DNA of 64,000 nt from contig JAIVJV010000001.1 in the NCBI GenBank assembly GCA_020199835.1, positions 372,001 to 436,000 on the forward strand, read 5' to 3'. Position numbers and translations under genes: made by a program. Origin of the DNA: Acidobacteriota bacterium (GTDB lineage: Bacteria > Acidobacteriota > Blastocatellia > Pyrinomonadales > Pyrinomonadaceae). Of this stretch, positions 49,423-59,568 are shown one piece after another. The notes under the pieces were generated by a model. That model did not search any database. It had not been told where the DNA came from and saw nothing but the letters and a program-made list of their open reading frames with translations. Every line of letters starts with the position of its first letter. Position 1 is the first letter of the stretch.

Positions 49423-49854
49423 ATGTCCTTTAACAAAGTAATTATCGTGGGAAATCTCGGTCGCGATCCCGAGTTGCGCTACACGGCTCAAGGTACCCCA
49501 GTTTGTTCCTTCAGCGTGGCCACGAATGAAAAGCGCAAAGATAAAAACGGTGAAATGCAGGATCACACGACCTGGTTTCGCATCACGTTGTGGAACCGAC
49601 AGGCAGAGACTGCCTCACAGTATCTGCAAAAAGGACGTCAGGTTTATATCGAGGGGCGTTTGCGTGTCGAAGAGTATGTCGATCGCGACGGCAAGCCGCG
49701 TCATTCGCTCGAAGTCCACGCGACTGACATGCAGTTCATCGGCGCGCGCGGCGGTGACGACATGCCGGTTGAACGAGCAGCATCGGCGAGTGCCGGACGT
49801 GGACCAGGAGCGGCATCCGAACCGGACTTGACTGACGACGATATTCCGTTTTAA
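49423..49854 (+). CDS. ssb: Single-stranded DNA-binding protein
   Basis: This 143-residue SSB has the OB fold (about 1-108: [33 protein letters not shown], then [23 protein letters not shown] and QVYIEGRL) and a short low-complexity linker ending in the DDDIPF tail that recruits RecO, Exo I and other partners. The stop overlaps the accA stop by four bases in convergent orientation. It is a single-domain bacterial SSB, normal length. Confidence 0.95.
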   Translation: MSFNKVIIVGNLGRDPELRYTAQGTPVCSFSVATNEKRKDKNGEMQDHTTWFRITLWNRQAETASQYLQKGRQVYIEGRLRVEEYVDRDGKPRHSLEVHATDMQFIGARGGDDMPVERAASASAGRGPGAASEPDLTDDDIPF

Positions 49855-50735
49855 GGAGCGGGCGTGGGAAAGGGTTGATCCGCAGTTCCCCAGCGTCCGA
49901 AGCGGCGCAATTTACTATACCGGCGAGCAAGTCGATCTTCCTGCGAACAACTGACTGCTTCAGCCAAACGCTCGCTCAACGCTGAGTCGAGCAAGCGAGC
50001 TGTTTGGTCGTAGTCGTTGTGTGCGCCACCATCTGGTTCGGGAATGATCTTGTCGACGATGCCTTCATCTAAAAGATGTTGCGCTGTTAGTCGCAGACCT
50101 TCAGCAGCACGATCCGCCTTTGAAGAATCTTTCCAGAGAATGGCCGCGCAACCTTCAGGACTGATCACCGAGTAGATCGAGTTCTCAAGCATCAACACTT
50201 GATCGCCGACGCCGATCGCGAGTGCGCCACCCGAACCACCTTCACCAATAACCGTCACGATGATCGGCACCTTAATCTTGGCCATCTCGCGCAGGTTGTA
50301 AGCGATGGCTTCGGCCTGCCCGCGTTCTTCCGCGTCGATACCGGGATACGCGCCGGGCGTATCGATGAAAGTAAAGATGGGCCGTCCAAACTTTTCACCA
50401 AGCATCATCACGCGCAGCGCCTTGCGATAGCCCTCGGGCTTGGGCATTCCGAAGTTACGGTAGCTGCGCTGCTTTGTGTCGCGTCCCTTTTGGTGGCCCA
50501 CGATGGCGATCGGTAAACCGTGAAAGCGTGCAAAGCCCGCGACGATGGCGGGGTCGTCACCGAAGCGTTGATCGCCGTGCAGTTCAACGAAGTCTTCAAA
50601 CAAGCGTTCGATGAGATCGAGTGTGTACGGACGATTCGCATGACGCGCCAACTGAACACGCTCGAAAGCGGTTCGTGTCTCGCCCGCGGGTTCGACCGGC
50701 TCAGCCTCGCCTTTTCCGTCTTTGCCTTTTGCCAT
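49851..50735 (-). CDS. accA: Acetyl-CoA carboxylase carboxyltransferase subunit alpha
   Basis: This 294-residue protein transfers carboxyl from biotin to acetyl-CoA together with AccD. Family blocks include [82 protein letters not shown] and [13 protein letters not shown]. It begins 15 bp after dnaE on the same strand; the dnaE-accA order is common in bacteria. No accD is in the window. Confidence 0.95.
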   Translation of the reverse strand: MAKGKDGKGEAEPVEPAGETRTAFERVQLARHANRPYTLDLIERLFEDFVELHGDQRFGDDPAIVAGFARFHGLPIAIVGHQKGRDTKQRSYRNFGMPKPEGYRKALRVMMLGEKFGRPIFTFIDTPGAYPGIDAEERGQAEAIAYNLREMAKIKVPIIVTVIGEGGSGGALAIGVGDQVLMLENSIYSVISPEGCAAILWKDSSKADRAAEGLRLTAQHLLDEGIVDKIIPEPDGGAHNDYDQTARLLDSALSERLAEAVSCSQEDRLARRYSKLRRFGRWGTADQPFPTPAP

Positions 50736-50750
50736 TTTAGTTTTCGGTCA

Positions 50751-53700
50751 TTATCGGACGCGGGTACCGTTCCCGCCTCCGTTGACGGTCGCAGTGCTCT
50801 CGACACTCACGACGCAACCCAACTTCTTCAACGCCTCTTCCAACTCGTTGCTTCGCTTAACACGCAGAGCTTGATTCGCTCTCACGCGCACGATCGTGCC
50901 GTTGTCGGTCAGCGCCTCGAGCGTCACGTCGCAGTCGCCCGGATTAGCGCTTAACACCCCCAGGATGTGGTCGCACAGCGTCGGGAAATCATCTCCCGGC
51001 GGCGTTCGCAAAACCAAAAACTCGTTCACCCGCGAAGCCGCGTCAATGCTTTGCACCTGGTCCACGATTATCGTCGGCGGATTATCTTCGCTCAATTCCA
51101 ACCGGCCGATGATGACCACCGCTACTTCATTTTGCAACAGGGTCGAATGCTTGCGATACGTTTCCGGCCAGACCACGCACTTCGTCCCGCCAGCCTCATC
51201 CTCCAGTCGCAAGAGCGCAAACTTGTCGCCCTTCTTCGTCGTGCGCGTCTGTAGATCTGAAATGATTCCACCACATGTAACGCGGCTGCCGGTGTTCAGG
51301 TTTGGCAGCTCAACCGAGCCAACAGCTTTCACCTTCTGAAGCACTTCGAGATGGCGCTCGAGCGGGTGCCCCGAGATGTAAAACCCGAGCGCGGCCTTCT
51401 CGGCAGCGAGCATTTCGATTGACGTCCAGCCTTTAATCGTTGGCGAGATCTCGCAGGTAAAGTCGATCTCTTCGGGCACTGAGCCGAACAGTCCACTTTG
51501 ACCGACAGCCCTCTCGCGCTTCGATCGCTGAGCACGCGACAGTGCCGCATCGATACAACTAAAGAGCGCCCCACGCCACTCGTGCACCGTGCGCCCATCC
51601 TTCAGCGAGTCGAACGCGCCGGCGCTAACCAGACTCTCAAACACACGCTTGTTCAGAGTAGATGACTCCACCCGCTCCGCAAAGTCAAAGAATGATCGAA
51701 ACGGACCACTCTCGCGCGCTTCAGAAATCGCTTTAACAGTCGACTGGCCAAGGCCCTTAATCGCCGTGAGCCCATACCGGATAGCACCGCTTAACGGTGT
51801 GAACCCTGAATTGCTTTCGTTAACATCCGGCGGCAGTAAAGCAATCTTCTGAGCGCGCAGCTCCTTCGAGTACTTAAACACCTTCGCCGCATCCTGGGCT
51901 TCACTGGAAAGGACAGCGGCATAAAAATGTTCAGGGTAGTGGGCTTTCAGATACGCGGTCTGGAACGCCAGATAGGCATAAGCCACACTGTGACTGCGAT
52001 TGAAACCGTAGTCAGAAAACTGGGCCATCAACGAGAAGATCTTCTCAGCCTTTTCACGCTTGATCCCGCGTTCCACCGCGCCGTTGATGAACTTCTCCTC
52101 GTGCACCGCCATCTCTTCGCGCTTCTTCTTGCCCATCGCGCGGCGCATTAAGTCGGCTTCGCTAAGTGTATAACCCGCAAGCTTCTGCGCAAGCTGCATG
52201 ATCTGCTCTTGGTAGACGATGATGCCGTAGGTGTTGTTGAGAATCTCCTTCATCTCCGGCACTAGGTAGCGCACGGCTTTCTTCCCGTGGTGCCGCAGAA
52301 TGAACTCGTCCACCATGCCGCCATCGAGCGGTCCGGGACGATAGAGCGCGTTGAGCGCCGCGAGATCTTCAAGCCCCTTCGGCTTCAGCTTTCGGCAGAT
52401 CTCCTGCATGCCTGACGACTCAAACTGAAAGACCGCTTCCGTCCGTCCATCCGCGAATACTGCAAGTGCTTTATCGTCGTTAAGCGCTATATCAGACCAC
52501 TTAATCTCCGAGCCAAGCAGCTGTTTAATGCTGATTAAGCAGTCATTTATAACAGTTAAAGCGGTAAGCGCTAAAAAATCCATCTTAAGCATGCCGGTCT
52601 TTTCAAGGTCCGACATGACGTACTGCGTGGTTAGCTCTTCCTTGCCTGAGACGGCGATTGGGATTAGTTCCTGGAGCGGTAACGGCGAAATGACTACGCC
52701 CGCGGCATGCACCGAAGAGTGTCGCGCGCAACCTTCAAGCCGCTGCGCGATCTCAAGTATCTCCTTAACCTGCGGGTTGGTTTCCATCTCCCGCTTGAGT
52801 TCAGGTACTTGTTCAAGTGCCTGACTGAGGCTGACATTCCGGCCACGCACCGGCGGCGGGATCATCTTCGCGATGCGTTCGACCTCGGCGTACGGTACTT
52901 CCAGCGCCCGGCCGACGTCCTTGATGGCCGCCTTCGACGCGAGAGTCCCGAAGGTGATGATCTGGCAGACGGAGTCGCGGCCGTAAAGGTCGGCGACGTG
53001 GTTGATGACGTCGCCCCGGCCGCGGACGCAGAAGTCGATGTCGATGTCCGGCAGAGAGACGCGCCCGGGATTAAGAAAGCGCTCGAAGAGCAGGTCATAC
53101 TGAAGCGGGTCGACGTCAGTGATCTCGAGGCAGTAGGCGACCAGCGATCCGGCCGCTGAGCCACGGCCTGGACCGACGGGGATGGCGTGCTCCTTCGCGT
53201 AGCGCACAAAGTCCCAAACGATGAGAAAGTAACCCGGGAAACCCATCTGCTTGATCATCTGGATCTCGCTCGAGAGCCGGGTCTGATAATCATTCATGGG
53301 CTTGGTCAGTTCGCCGCGGGCGATCAGCGCATCCCAGACCTGCTGACGCCGGCGTTCAAAGCCTTGCCTCACGATCTTCTCAAAATAGTCGTCAACCGAC
53401 AGGCCCTGATCCGATTCCGGAATGGGATACTGCGGCAGGTGGTTGATGTCCTTCGGCAGCTTGATGTCACACCGGTCGGCAATCTCTACGGTGCGTGTGA
53501 GCACCTCCGGAATCTCGTCGCCAAAGATGCGCCACATCTCTTCGGGTGAGCGCACGTAGAAATACGGGCTCGCATAACGTAGACGATTCGTATCGTTGAC
53601 CGTCTTGCCCGAGCCGATGCAGAGCAACACATCGTGAGCGCGCGCATCGTCAAACATCAGGTAGTGCGCGTCGTTCGTCGCCACCAAAGGCACGCCGGTT

Positions 53701-54299
53701 CGTTTCGAGAGTTCGACCAGCGATTTACGGATACGATTCTGCGGTTCGAGACCGTGCTCCTGGATTTCGAGAAAGTAGTTCCCTTTCCCGAGAATCTCTT
53801 CAAACTCGATGGCCGCCTTCGCCGCTTCGTCACACTTCTCCTGGGCCAGCATCGCCGAGGGCACACCGGACATGCACGCCGAGAGCGCGATCAAACCTTT
53901 GCTGTGTTCCGCCAGGAGTTCTTTGTCGATACGCGGTTTGTAATAGAAGCCTTCCGTGTACGCTTTCGACGTCAGCCGCACGAGATTCTGATAGCCCTCG
54001 TAATTCTGGGCCAGAAGGATCAGGTGGAAGTTTGCTTTCTCACCGGGCGCGCTTGCGGCTTTGTCTTTGCGATTGCCGCGCGTGATGTAAGTCTCGCAAC
54101 CGATGATCGGTTTCACGCCATTGTTCTTCATGGCGTTGTAGAAAGAGATCGCGCCATACATGTTGCCGTGGTCCGTCATGGCACATGCGGGCATCCCTAG
54201 TTCTGCGACACGATTTGACAGCGGCTTGATCTGAATAGCGCCGTCAAGAAGACTGTAATCAGTATGAAGGTGGAGGTGTACGAATTGACGATCCGGCAT
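50751..54299 (-). CDS. dnaE: DNA polymerase III subunit alpha
   Basis: This 1182-residue DnaE1-type replicative polymerase has the PHP domain at the N terminus (FVHLHLHTDYSLLDGAI), the palm catalytic motif LPDIDIDFC (about residue 425), a finger domain, a helix-hairpin-helix region (about 800-850) and a C-terminal OB fold (VTCGGIISDLQTRTTKKGDKF, about 1020-1110). The PHP domain keeps its first His residues, so proofreading-like metal sites may be retained in part. Length is normal. It is followed by accA and preceded by guaA. Confidence 0.97.
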   Translation of the reverse strand: MPDRQFVHLHLHTDYSLLDGAIQIKPLSNRVAELGMPACAMTDHGNMYGAISFYNAMKNNGVKPIIGCETYITRGNRKDKAASAPGEKANFHLILLAQNYEGYQNLVRLTSKAYTEGFYYKPRIDKELLAEHSKGLIALSACMSGVPSAMLAQEKCDEAAKAAIEFEEILGKGNYFLEIQEHGLEPQNRIRKSLVELSKRTGVPLVATNDAHYLMFDDARAHDVLLCIGSGKTVNDTNRLRYASPYFYVRSPEEMWRIFGDEIPEVLTRTVEIADRCDIKLPKDINHLPQYPIPESDQGLSVDDYFEKIVRQGFERRRQQVWDALIARGELTKPMNDYQTRLSSEIQMIKQMGFPGYFLIVWDFVRYAKEHAIPVGPGRGSAAGSLVAYCLEITDVDPLQYDLLFERFLNPGRVSLPDIDIDFCVRGRGDVINHVADLYGRDSVCQIITFGTLASKAAIKDVGRALEVPYAEVERIAKMIPPPVRGRNVSLSQALEQVPELKREMETNPQVKEILEIAQRLEGCARHSSVHAAGVVISPLPLQELIPIAVSGKEELTTQYVMSDLEKTGMLKMDFLALTALTVINDCLISIKQLLGSEIKWSDIALNDDKALAVFADGRTEAVFQFESSGMQEICRKLKPKGLEDLAALNALYRPGPLDGGMVDEFILRHHGKKAVRYLVPEMKEILNNTYGIIVYQEQIMQLAQKLAGYTLSEADLMRRAMGKKKREEMAVHEEKFINGAVERGIKREKAEKIFSLMAQFSDYGFNRSHSVAYAYLAFQTAYLKAHYPEHFYAAVLSSEAQDAAKVFKYSKELRAQKIALLPPDVNESNSGFTPLSGAIRYGLTAIKGLGQSTVKAISEARESGPFRSFFDFAERVESSTLNKRVFESLVSAGAFDSLKDGRTVHEWRGALFSCIDAALSRAQRSKRERAVGQSGLFGSVPEEIDFTCEISPTIKGWTSIEMLAAEKAALGFYISGHPLERHLEVLQKVKAVGSVELPNLNTGSRVTCGGIISDLQTRTTKKGDKFALLRLEDEAGGTKCVVWPETYRKHSTLLQNEVAVVIIGRLELSEDNPPTIIVDQVQSIDAASRVNEFLVLRTPPGDDFPTLCDHILGVLSANPGDCDVTLEALTDNGTIVRVRANQALRVKRSNELEEALKKLGCVVSVESTATVNGGGNGTRVR

Positions 54300-54322
54300 T
54301 ATTTGTTTGTTCGCTGGTTAAA

Positions 54323-55879
54323 TTATTCCCACTCTATTGTTGATGGTGGTTTGGAACTGATGTCATAAACGACCCTGTTGACACCGCGTATTTCTGAAAC
54401 TATCCGGGCGCCGACGCGCGCGAGCAGATCGTGTGGCAAACGCGCCCAGTCGGCAGTCATGCCGTCCACACTCGTCACGGCGCGGATCGCAACCACTCGC
54501 TCGTACGTTCGCTCGTCGCCCATCACGCCGACCGTTGAAACGGGCAGCAGCACGGGAAACGCCTGCCACACTGAGTGGTACAACTCCGCGAGCCGCAACT
54601 CCTCGTCGAGAATGCGATCCGCAGCCTGCACGAGCTTGATCTTTTCTTCAGTTACGTCGCCGATAATACGAACGGCTAATCCCGGTCCCGGAAACGGATG
54701 GCGGCCGAGGATCTCTTCCGGCACGCCGAGTTCCCTGCCAATCAGCCGCACCTCGTCTTTGAACAACTCGCGCAGCGGCTCGATCAATTTCAGTTTCATC
54801 TTCTCCGGCAAGCCGCCGACGTTGTGATGACTCTTAATCACCGCCGATGGACCACGCACGGAAACGGACTCAATCACGTCCGGATACAACGTTCCCTGCA
54901 CGAGATAGCCCACGTCGCCCAACCGCTGCGCTTCTTCTTCGAAAACGTCGATGAAGACTTTGCCGATCTGCTTGCGCTTCTGCTCGGGATCAGTGATGCC
55001 GCGCAACGCCTCAAGAAACTGGTTTCCAGCGCGGACGCCCGAGATATTCAATTTCATCGACTGGCGTAAGAGGCTCAAGGTCGATTCAAACTCACCTTCG
55101 CGCAATAGACCATTGTCAACGAAGATACACGTCTGCCGCTCGCCAACCGCGCGATGAACGAGCGCTGCCGCGACTGTCGAATCAACGCCACCAGACAAAC
55201 CGGACACAGCACGTCCATCTTCACCCAACCGCGCACGAATCTTGGAGACCTGTTCTTCAATCACCGCCTCCGGCGACCAATCACCGCGACAACCACAAAC
55301 AGAAAACAGAAAATTGCGCAGAACGTGCGCGCCAAGCGGTGTGTGCGCGACTTCCGGATGAAACTGCACGCCGTAGATCCCGCGCGATTCGTCTTCGATC
55401 GCATTCAACGCGTCGTCAGTCAGCGCGGTGACATGAAAACCCGGCGGCACTTCCGTCACGTGATCGCCGTGACTCATCCACACGTCCATCTCTTCCGGCA
55501 ACCCGCGAAACAGTCGGCTCGTTGCATCCAAAACCTTCAGTCGTGCGTAGCCAAATTCGCGATTCGGCGACGCGGCCACGGCGCCGCCGAGTTCGCGTGC
55601 GAATACCTGGAAGCCGTAACAAATTCCGAGGGTCGGGCAATCGACTGATTGGAGCAGCTCAGGCTGCGGCTTGGGCGCCGTCGCATCGTAAACAGACGAC
55701 GGTCCGCCGGAAAAGATCAATCCTTTCGGCGATCTCGCGCGTATTGTCTCGATTGGAGTATTAAACGGCCGGATCTCGCAGTAAACACCTGCTTCTCTGA
55801 CGCGACGGGCTATGAGCTGTGTGTACTGTGATCCGAAGTCAAGTATTATTACGGTTTCATGCTGCGGAGTGTGATTCAT
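54323..55879 (-). CDS. guaA: GMP synthase (glutamine-hydrolysing)
   Basis: This 518-residue enzyme converts XMP to GMP. The N-terminal glutamine amidotransferase domain has the Cys at about 87 (GICYGFQ) and the HPEVAHT His-Glu pair. The PP-loop synthetase domain has [14 protein letters not shown], and the C-terminal dimerisation domain ends [20 protein letters not shown] as usual. The ATG is eight bases from the start of the divergent propeller gene, so their promoters must lie inside each other's reading frame. Confidence 0.97.
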   Translation of the reverse strand: MNHTPQHETVIILDFGSQYTQLIARRVREAGVYCEIRPFNTPIETIRARSPKGLIFSGGPSSVYDATAPKPQPELLQSVDCPTLGICYGFQVFARELGGAVAASPNREFGYARLKVLDATSRLFRGLPEEMDVWMSHGDHVTEVPPGFHVTALTDDALNAIEDESRGIYGVQFHPEVAHTPLGAHVLRNFLFSVCGCRGDWSPEAVIEEQVSKIRARLGEDGRAVSGLSGGVDSTVAAALVHRAVGERQTCIFVDNGLLREGEFESTLSLLRQSMKLNISGVRAGNQFLEALRGITDPEQKRKQIGKVFIDVFEEEAQRLGDVGYLVQGTLYPDVIESVSVRGPSAVIKSHHNVGGLPEKMKLKLIEPLRELFKDEVRLIGRELGVPEEILGRHPFPGPGLAVRIIGDVTEEKIKLVQAADRILDEELRLAELYHSVWQAFPVLLPVSTVGVMGDERTYERVVAIRAVTSVDGMTADWARLPHDLLARVGARIVSEIRGVNRVVYDISSKPPSTIEWE

Positions 55880-55887
55880 TGATCGTT

Positions 55888-57024
55888 ATGAAGCTGCGGA
55901 TTATACAACTACTGTGTGTTGTGAGTCTCGTTTGCGCGAGTGTTTTTAGCGCGAACAAAATTGATAAAAACGATAACGGGCCGTTATTGTCTCAGCCACT
56001 CACCGTGCGCTGGCGTTATGAATCAAACGTCACGCTCAATCTCACGCCTGCTTTCGATAAAGAACGCATCTATTTGCCGCTTGCCGGCGGAACTCTCGTC
56101 GCTTTGAAAGCCCGCGACGGTGAGTTGTTCTGGCGTTCGGAAATCGGCGGCGAACTTTCCGCTTCACCAGTGGCCGACGAATCAGCGATCTACGTTGCGT
56201 CGGAAACAATCGCGCCCAGTGGCGACGCACGCGGCTCTTCGGGCGCGCTGCGCGCGCTCGGACGCGAAGGCGGTGTAACACAATGGCTGACTCCGCTCGT
56301 CAAACCTCTGCGCGGCGCACTCACAGTCAGCGACAAAAAACTCTTCGCCGGCGGCAGCGACGGACGCGCGTACGCTTTTGAAAAGCAAACGGGCGGAGTG
56401 TTGTGGTCGATTCCCTTTTCTTCCCCGTTCAACGGCCAACCGGTTCTGAACGCCGGGCGTGTTTATTTCGGCAGCGAGGACGGAACGCTGCTGGCGCTTG
56501 AAGAAGCGACCGGCCGCGTGCTCTGGCGCTATCGAACCAAAGGCGCGGTGCGGGGACCAGTCGCCGTCGCCGATGACACGGTGTTTTTCGGCTCAGGCGA
56601 CGGTTATATTTACGCGATTAGCACTGACAAGGGACGTTTGAAGTGGCGCAAACGAACAGGCGCGGGTGTTGAAGCAGTAACGCTTGCCGGCGACGCAGTA
56701 CTCGCGGCTTCGTTAGATAACTTCGCTTATCTCCTGAACTTCAAAGGCACCATGCTCTGGAAGAAACAGTTGCCCGGACGCATCTCGGCGCAACCACTGA
56801 CGGTTCAGGAAACAGCGCTGTTCACACCGCTATCGAGCTCGGCTGCGGTCGTATTGGGTTTGCGGGATGGAAAGCAGGTCAACACGCTGCCGACTGGTGA
56901 GGAGTTAACGAGTTCAGCGTCGCCTATTATGGTTGACGAAGCGGTGATCGTTACCACGGAACATGGTTTGTTAGCTTTCGGCCGTCCGCCAGTGTCGTCC
57001 ATAAAAACGAGGCCCGCGCCTTAA
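55888..57024 (+). CDS. Secreted PQQ-type beta-propeller protein (BamB-like)
   Basis: This 378-residue protein has a signal peptide (about 1-21, MKLRIIQLLCVVSLVCASVF) and about seven PQQ-like blades, each with a pattern such as GTLVALKARDGELFWR, GRAYAFEKQTGGVLW and DGYIYAISTDKGRLKWRK. Structure resembles BamB of the outer-membrane protein assembly complex and quinoprotein-like propellers, but no catalytic or PQQ-binding residues can be confirmed. The ATG at 55888 is chosen over an upstream in-frame start because the signal peptide begins there. Confidence 0.8.
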   Translation: MKLRIIQLLCVVSLVCASVFSANKIDKNDNGPLLSQPLTVRWRYESNVTLNLTPAFDKERIYLPLAGGTLVALKARDGELFWRSEIGGELSASPVADESAIYVASETIAPSGDARGSSGALRALGREGGVTQWLTPLVKPLRGALTVSDKKLFAGGSDGRAYAFEKQTGGVLWSIPFSSPFNGQPVLNAGRVYFGSEDGTLLALEEATGRVLWRYRTKGAVRGPVAVADDTVFFGSGDGYIYAISTDKGRLKWRKRTGAGVEAVTLAGDAVLAASLDNFAYLLNFKGTMLWKKQLPGRISAQPLTVQETALFTPLSSSAAVVLGLRDGKQVNTLPTGEELTSSASPIMVDEAVIVTTEHGLLAFGRPPVSSIKTRPAP

Positions 57025-57047
57025 CTGCCTGGCAACGTTGCGGTCCA

Positions 57048-57956
57048 TCAGGACCGGCGCCCGACGGGGTTTGGTTCGATCTTCCCTTCCGCTGCTTCAT
57101 TGCGCCGCCAAAACACACTGGCGACGCGCGCGATCACCGCGTGCAGAACATAACTCACCACGAGCGCGAGCAGCACGTACCGCGAGTAAAGAAAGATCAG
57201 CATGCCGATCGAAAGCGCGAGAATGATCGTGCGCATACTCCGAACTTTCGTGCCGACTGTTTTGAAACTTGAAAACCGCAGCGTACTCACCATCGCCACG
57301 CTCAATAGTCCAACCAGCACCATCAACAGACCGGAGTAAATGCGCGCGCGTTCGGGTCCGAAGTAAATAAGCGGCAACGGTGAGAAGTGCACGAGAGCCG
57401 CGATAAAACCGCCGGCCACGGGAATCGGCATGCCAACGAAATGTTTCTTATCGACCTTTGGTGTGCCTTCGGCAAGGATTCGCGGACGCGACGCCTGCAC
57501 GTTGTAACGCGCAAGACGAAACGCACCGCATATCAGGAACATGAACGAAAGAAACCACGCGAGCCGGTGAAGATCGCTGCCTTCAGTCAAACTCGCTCCA
57601 TAGCCCCACGTGTAAGCCAGCACCGCCGGCGCGAGGCCAAACGTCACGACGTCGGCGATCGAATCGAGTTGAATACCGATCTCAGTTGTAGTTTTGGTTA
57701 ACCGCGCGATGCGGCCGTCGAGCATGTCAAATACACACGCCCAACCGATCGCAACTGCCGCATTGTTGAAATGCGCCGCGGCCAAAAGCATGTCGGGGTT
57801 TGCGCTGCCGAGTATCTGAAATCCACGCAACGACGCCATCACGGCGAAAAATCCCATGCCGATGTTGGCGGCAGTGAAGAGTGACGGTATTAAGTAAAGA
57901 CCTTTTTTCAACCCGCGCCGGGGAGGATTCGGGCGTTCTTGCTCATCGTTAGCCAT
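57048..57956 (-). CDS. pssA: CDP-diacylglycerol--serine O-phosphatidyltransferase
   Basis: This 302-residue integral membrane enzyme makes phosphatidylserine from CDP-diacylglycerol and serine. The CDP-alcohol phosphatidyltransferase motif is visible as VFDMLDGRIARLTKTTTEIGIQLDSIAD, with the conserved D-G-x2-A-R-x8-G-x3-D-x3-D spacing. About eight TM helices are seen. The ATG is one base after the psd stop, so the two genes for phosphatidylethanolamine synthesis are coupled. Confidence 0.94.
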   Translation of the reverse strand: MANDEQERPNPPRRGLKKGLYLIPSLFTAANIGMGFFAVMASLRGFQILGSANPDMLLAAAHFNNAAVAIGWACVFDMLDGRIARLTKTTTEIGIQLDSIADVVTFGLAPAVLAYTWGYGASLTEGSDLHRLAWFLSFMFLICGAFRLARYNVQASRPRILAEGTPKVDKKHFVGMPIPVAGGFIAALVHFSPLPLIYFGPERARIYSGLLMVLVGLLSVAMVSTLRFSSFKTVGTKVRSMRTIILALSIGMLIFLYSRYVLLALVVSYVLHAVIARVASVFWRRNEAAEGKIEPNPVGRRS

Positions 57957-57957
57957 C

Positions 57958-58617
57958 TCAGGAGATCCTCCCAATCACGGTGATGCCTCCGCGCACGCGG
58001 TCGCCTTCGGCAACCGTTACTTTCACGTTTGCGGGAAGCAGCACGTCGGTACGAGAACTGAACTTGATCATGCCAAAACGTTCGCCCAGGTTCACTCGAT
58101 CACCCTTCCCTTTCCAGCAAACAATGCGCCGAGCGAGGATGCCCGCGATCTGTTTGCAGACGACGGTGATCTTTTCACCCTGGATCGTGAGTGCATTCTG
58201 CTCGTTTACTAAACTCGCTTTCTCATTCGTTGCGATGAGGAATTTTCCGGGCGAGTAAACAACGTCAACGATCTTGCCCTGTATCGGTGAGCGATTGATG
58301 TGCACGTCGAGAGGCGACAAAAAGATGCTGATCAACGTCGGCGCGCCTGTTTCGGCAGTGACTGAGTCGATTCGCGTAACGCGCCCGTCCGCGGGTGAAA
58401 CAACTACGTCCGGATCGTCCGGCGAAACGCGCTGCGGATCGCGAAAGAAATACGCCATGAACAGCGTGACGACAAAAAACAGCAGACCGATGTACCAAAA
58501 GCCGAGGATAGTCGCAACGACGCTCAGCACGAGCGGCACGACGATATAAGGAATGCTTTCGCGAACTATACTCAAAACGTTTTCTATTGCTGATATGCGA
58601 AAGGGACGCGGTGCCAC
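57958..58617 (-). CDS. psd: Phosphatidylserine decarboxylase, short (archaeal-type) form
   Basis: This 219-residue pyruvoyl-type enzyme decarboxylates phosphatidylserine to phosphatidylethanolamine. Two hydrophobic N-terminal segments (about 20-58) are followed by the catalytic domain with SPADGRV, SPLDVHINRSPIQGKI and GMIKFSSRTDVLLP (residues about 182-195). Family members cleave themselves before a Ser in a G-S pair; here the pair is Ser187-Ser188. It begins with GTG after a GAAGGGG site and is coupled to pssA. Confidence 0.92.
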   Translation of the reverse strand: MAPRPFRISAIENVLSIVRESIPYIVVPLVLSVVATILGFWYIGLLFFVVTLFMAYFFRDPQRVSPDDPDVVVSPADGRVTRIDSVTAETGAPTLISIFLSPLDVHINRSPIQGKIVDVVYSPGKFLIATNEKASLVNEQNALTIQGEKITVVCKQIAGILARRIVCWKGKGDRVNLGERFGMIKFSSRTDVLLPANVKVTVAEGDRVRGGITVIGRIS

Positions 58618-58659
58618 GTCCCCTTCAAAACTTTATACGTAGAAACTGCGACGGCAGCT

Positions 58660-58902
58660 TCAGTGACTCAAGCTCTGCGATTTCTGGTATTGCAACATCA
58701 TTGAATACATCTGGTCCTTGAGCGCGAGTTTCTTCTTCTTCAGAGTAATCTCCTCCAGTTGTTCTTCGTCGCTCGGATAATTAAGAGCTGATAATTCGCT
58801 GAGACGTTCTTCGTACTTATGATGTTCTCGGGCTAACTCTCGAAATTCAGGATCACGGTTTATCAACTCTTCTTTCAAACTATCCGTGGTTGCGATGTCC
58901 AT
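58660..58902 (-). CDS. YdcH/DUF465 family protein
   Basis: This 80-residue helical protein matches DUF465/YdcH: DPEFRELAREHHKYEERLSEL, then EQLEEITLKKKKLALKDQMYSM. It forms a short antiparallel helical hairpin in relatives. Function is unknown. It lies 42 bp upstream of psd on the same strand. The 156-bp gap 58903-59058 to rimI holds only a CGGGT/ACCCG hairpin that may end the rimI operon. Confidence 0.88.
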   Translation of the reverse strand: MDIATTDSLKEELINRDPEFRELAREHHKYEERLSELSALNYPSDEEQLEEITLKKKKLALKDQMYSMMLQYQKSQSLSH

Positions 58903-59058
58903 TTTCGTGCATTTCTCCTTTCAATCATACGGATGGAGCGGGCAGGATGGTTGGCGGAGGCAACTGAGTCTGGGACCTCCATTGAATTATCTCGCACGTG
59001 AAAAATGTTAGCCCAACAACCTAACCAACGCAAGCGGGTAATTCACCCGTCTGTAACA

Positions 59059-59568
59059 CTAGCTTGAGCGCAGATCCAGACTCATAACGACCGCGTCTTC
59101 GCGCGGGTCTGTATAGTAGTTTGGACGCGTCGCAATCGCCCTAAAGCCACACTTCTTATAAAGTGCCTGTGCCGTTGAGTTTCCACTGCGAACCTCGAGA
59201 AAAGCCGCTGTAGCGCCTCTTCTGCGCGCTTCGTCAAGCACCCGGCCCAGCAGCATGGCACCGTAACCACGACGGCGATACTGGTCTCTAACGGCAACGT
59301 TGTTGATGTGCAATTCTCCGGCTGTTTCGCGGGCCACGATATAACCCACGATGTGGTGGGGCGCATTGCCTCCCACATGCACCGGCTTTGCCACCAGCAA
59401 CAGATCTCGATTACCGCCCTGCAGTTCCGCGTAATAGGCTGCCCAGCCCCAACGACTTAGCCCGGACGCTTCCTCGATCTCCACCACCTCCAACAGATCG
59501 TGCTCGGTCATGCGCACGATCGAGACATCGCTTTGTTCGGCGGGACTCCTGGTTTTAGCGGTACTCAT
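59059..59568 (-). CDS. rimI: Ribosomal-protein-alanine N-acetyltransferase RimI-like
   Basis: This 169-residue GNAT acetyltransferase has VGYIVARETAGELHINNVAV and the acetyl-CoA-binding RRRGYGAMLLGRVLDEARRR. The C-terminal FLEVRSGNSTAQALYKKCGFRAIATRPNYY is typical of RimI. The ATG at 59568 overlaps the tsaB stop (ATGA); a longer frame has no family support. tsaB-rimI adjacency is common and supports the call. Target other than ribosomal protein S18 is possible. Confidence 0.9.
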   Translation of the reverse strand: MSTAKTRSPAEQSDVSIVRMTEHDLLEVVEIEEASGLSRWGWAAYYAELQGGNRDLLLVAKPVHVGGNAPHHIVGYIVARETAGELHINNVAVRDQYRRRGYGAMLLGRVLDEARRRGATAAFLEVRSGNSTAQALYKKCGFRAIATRPNYYTDPREDAVVMSLDLRSS

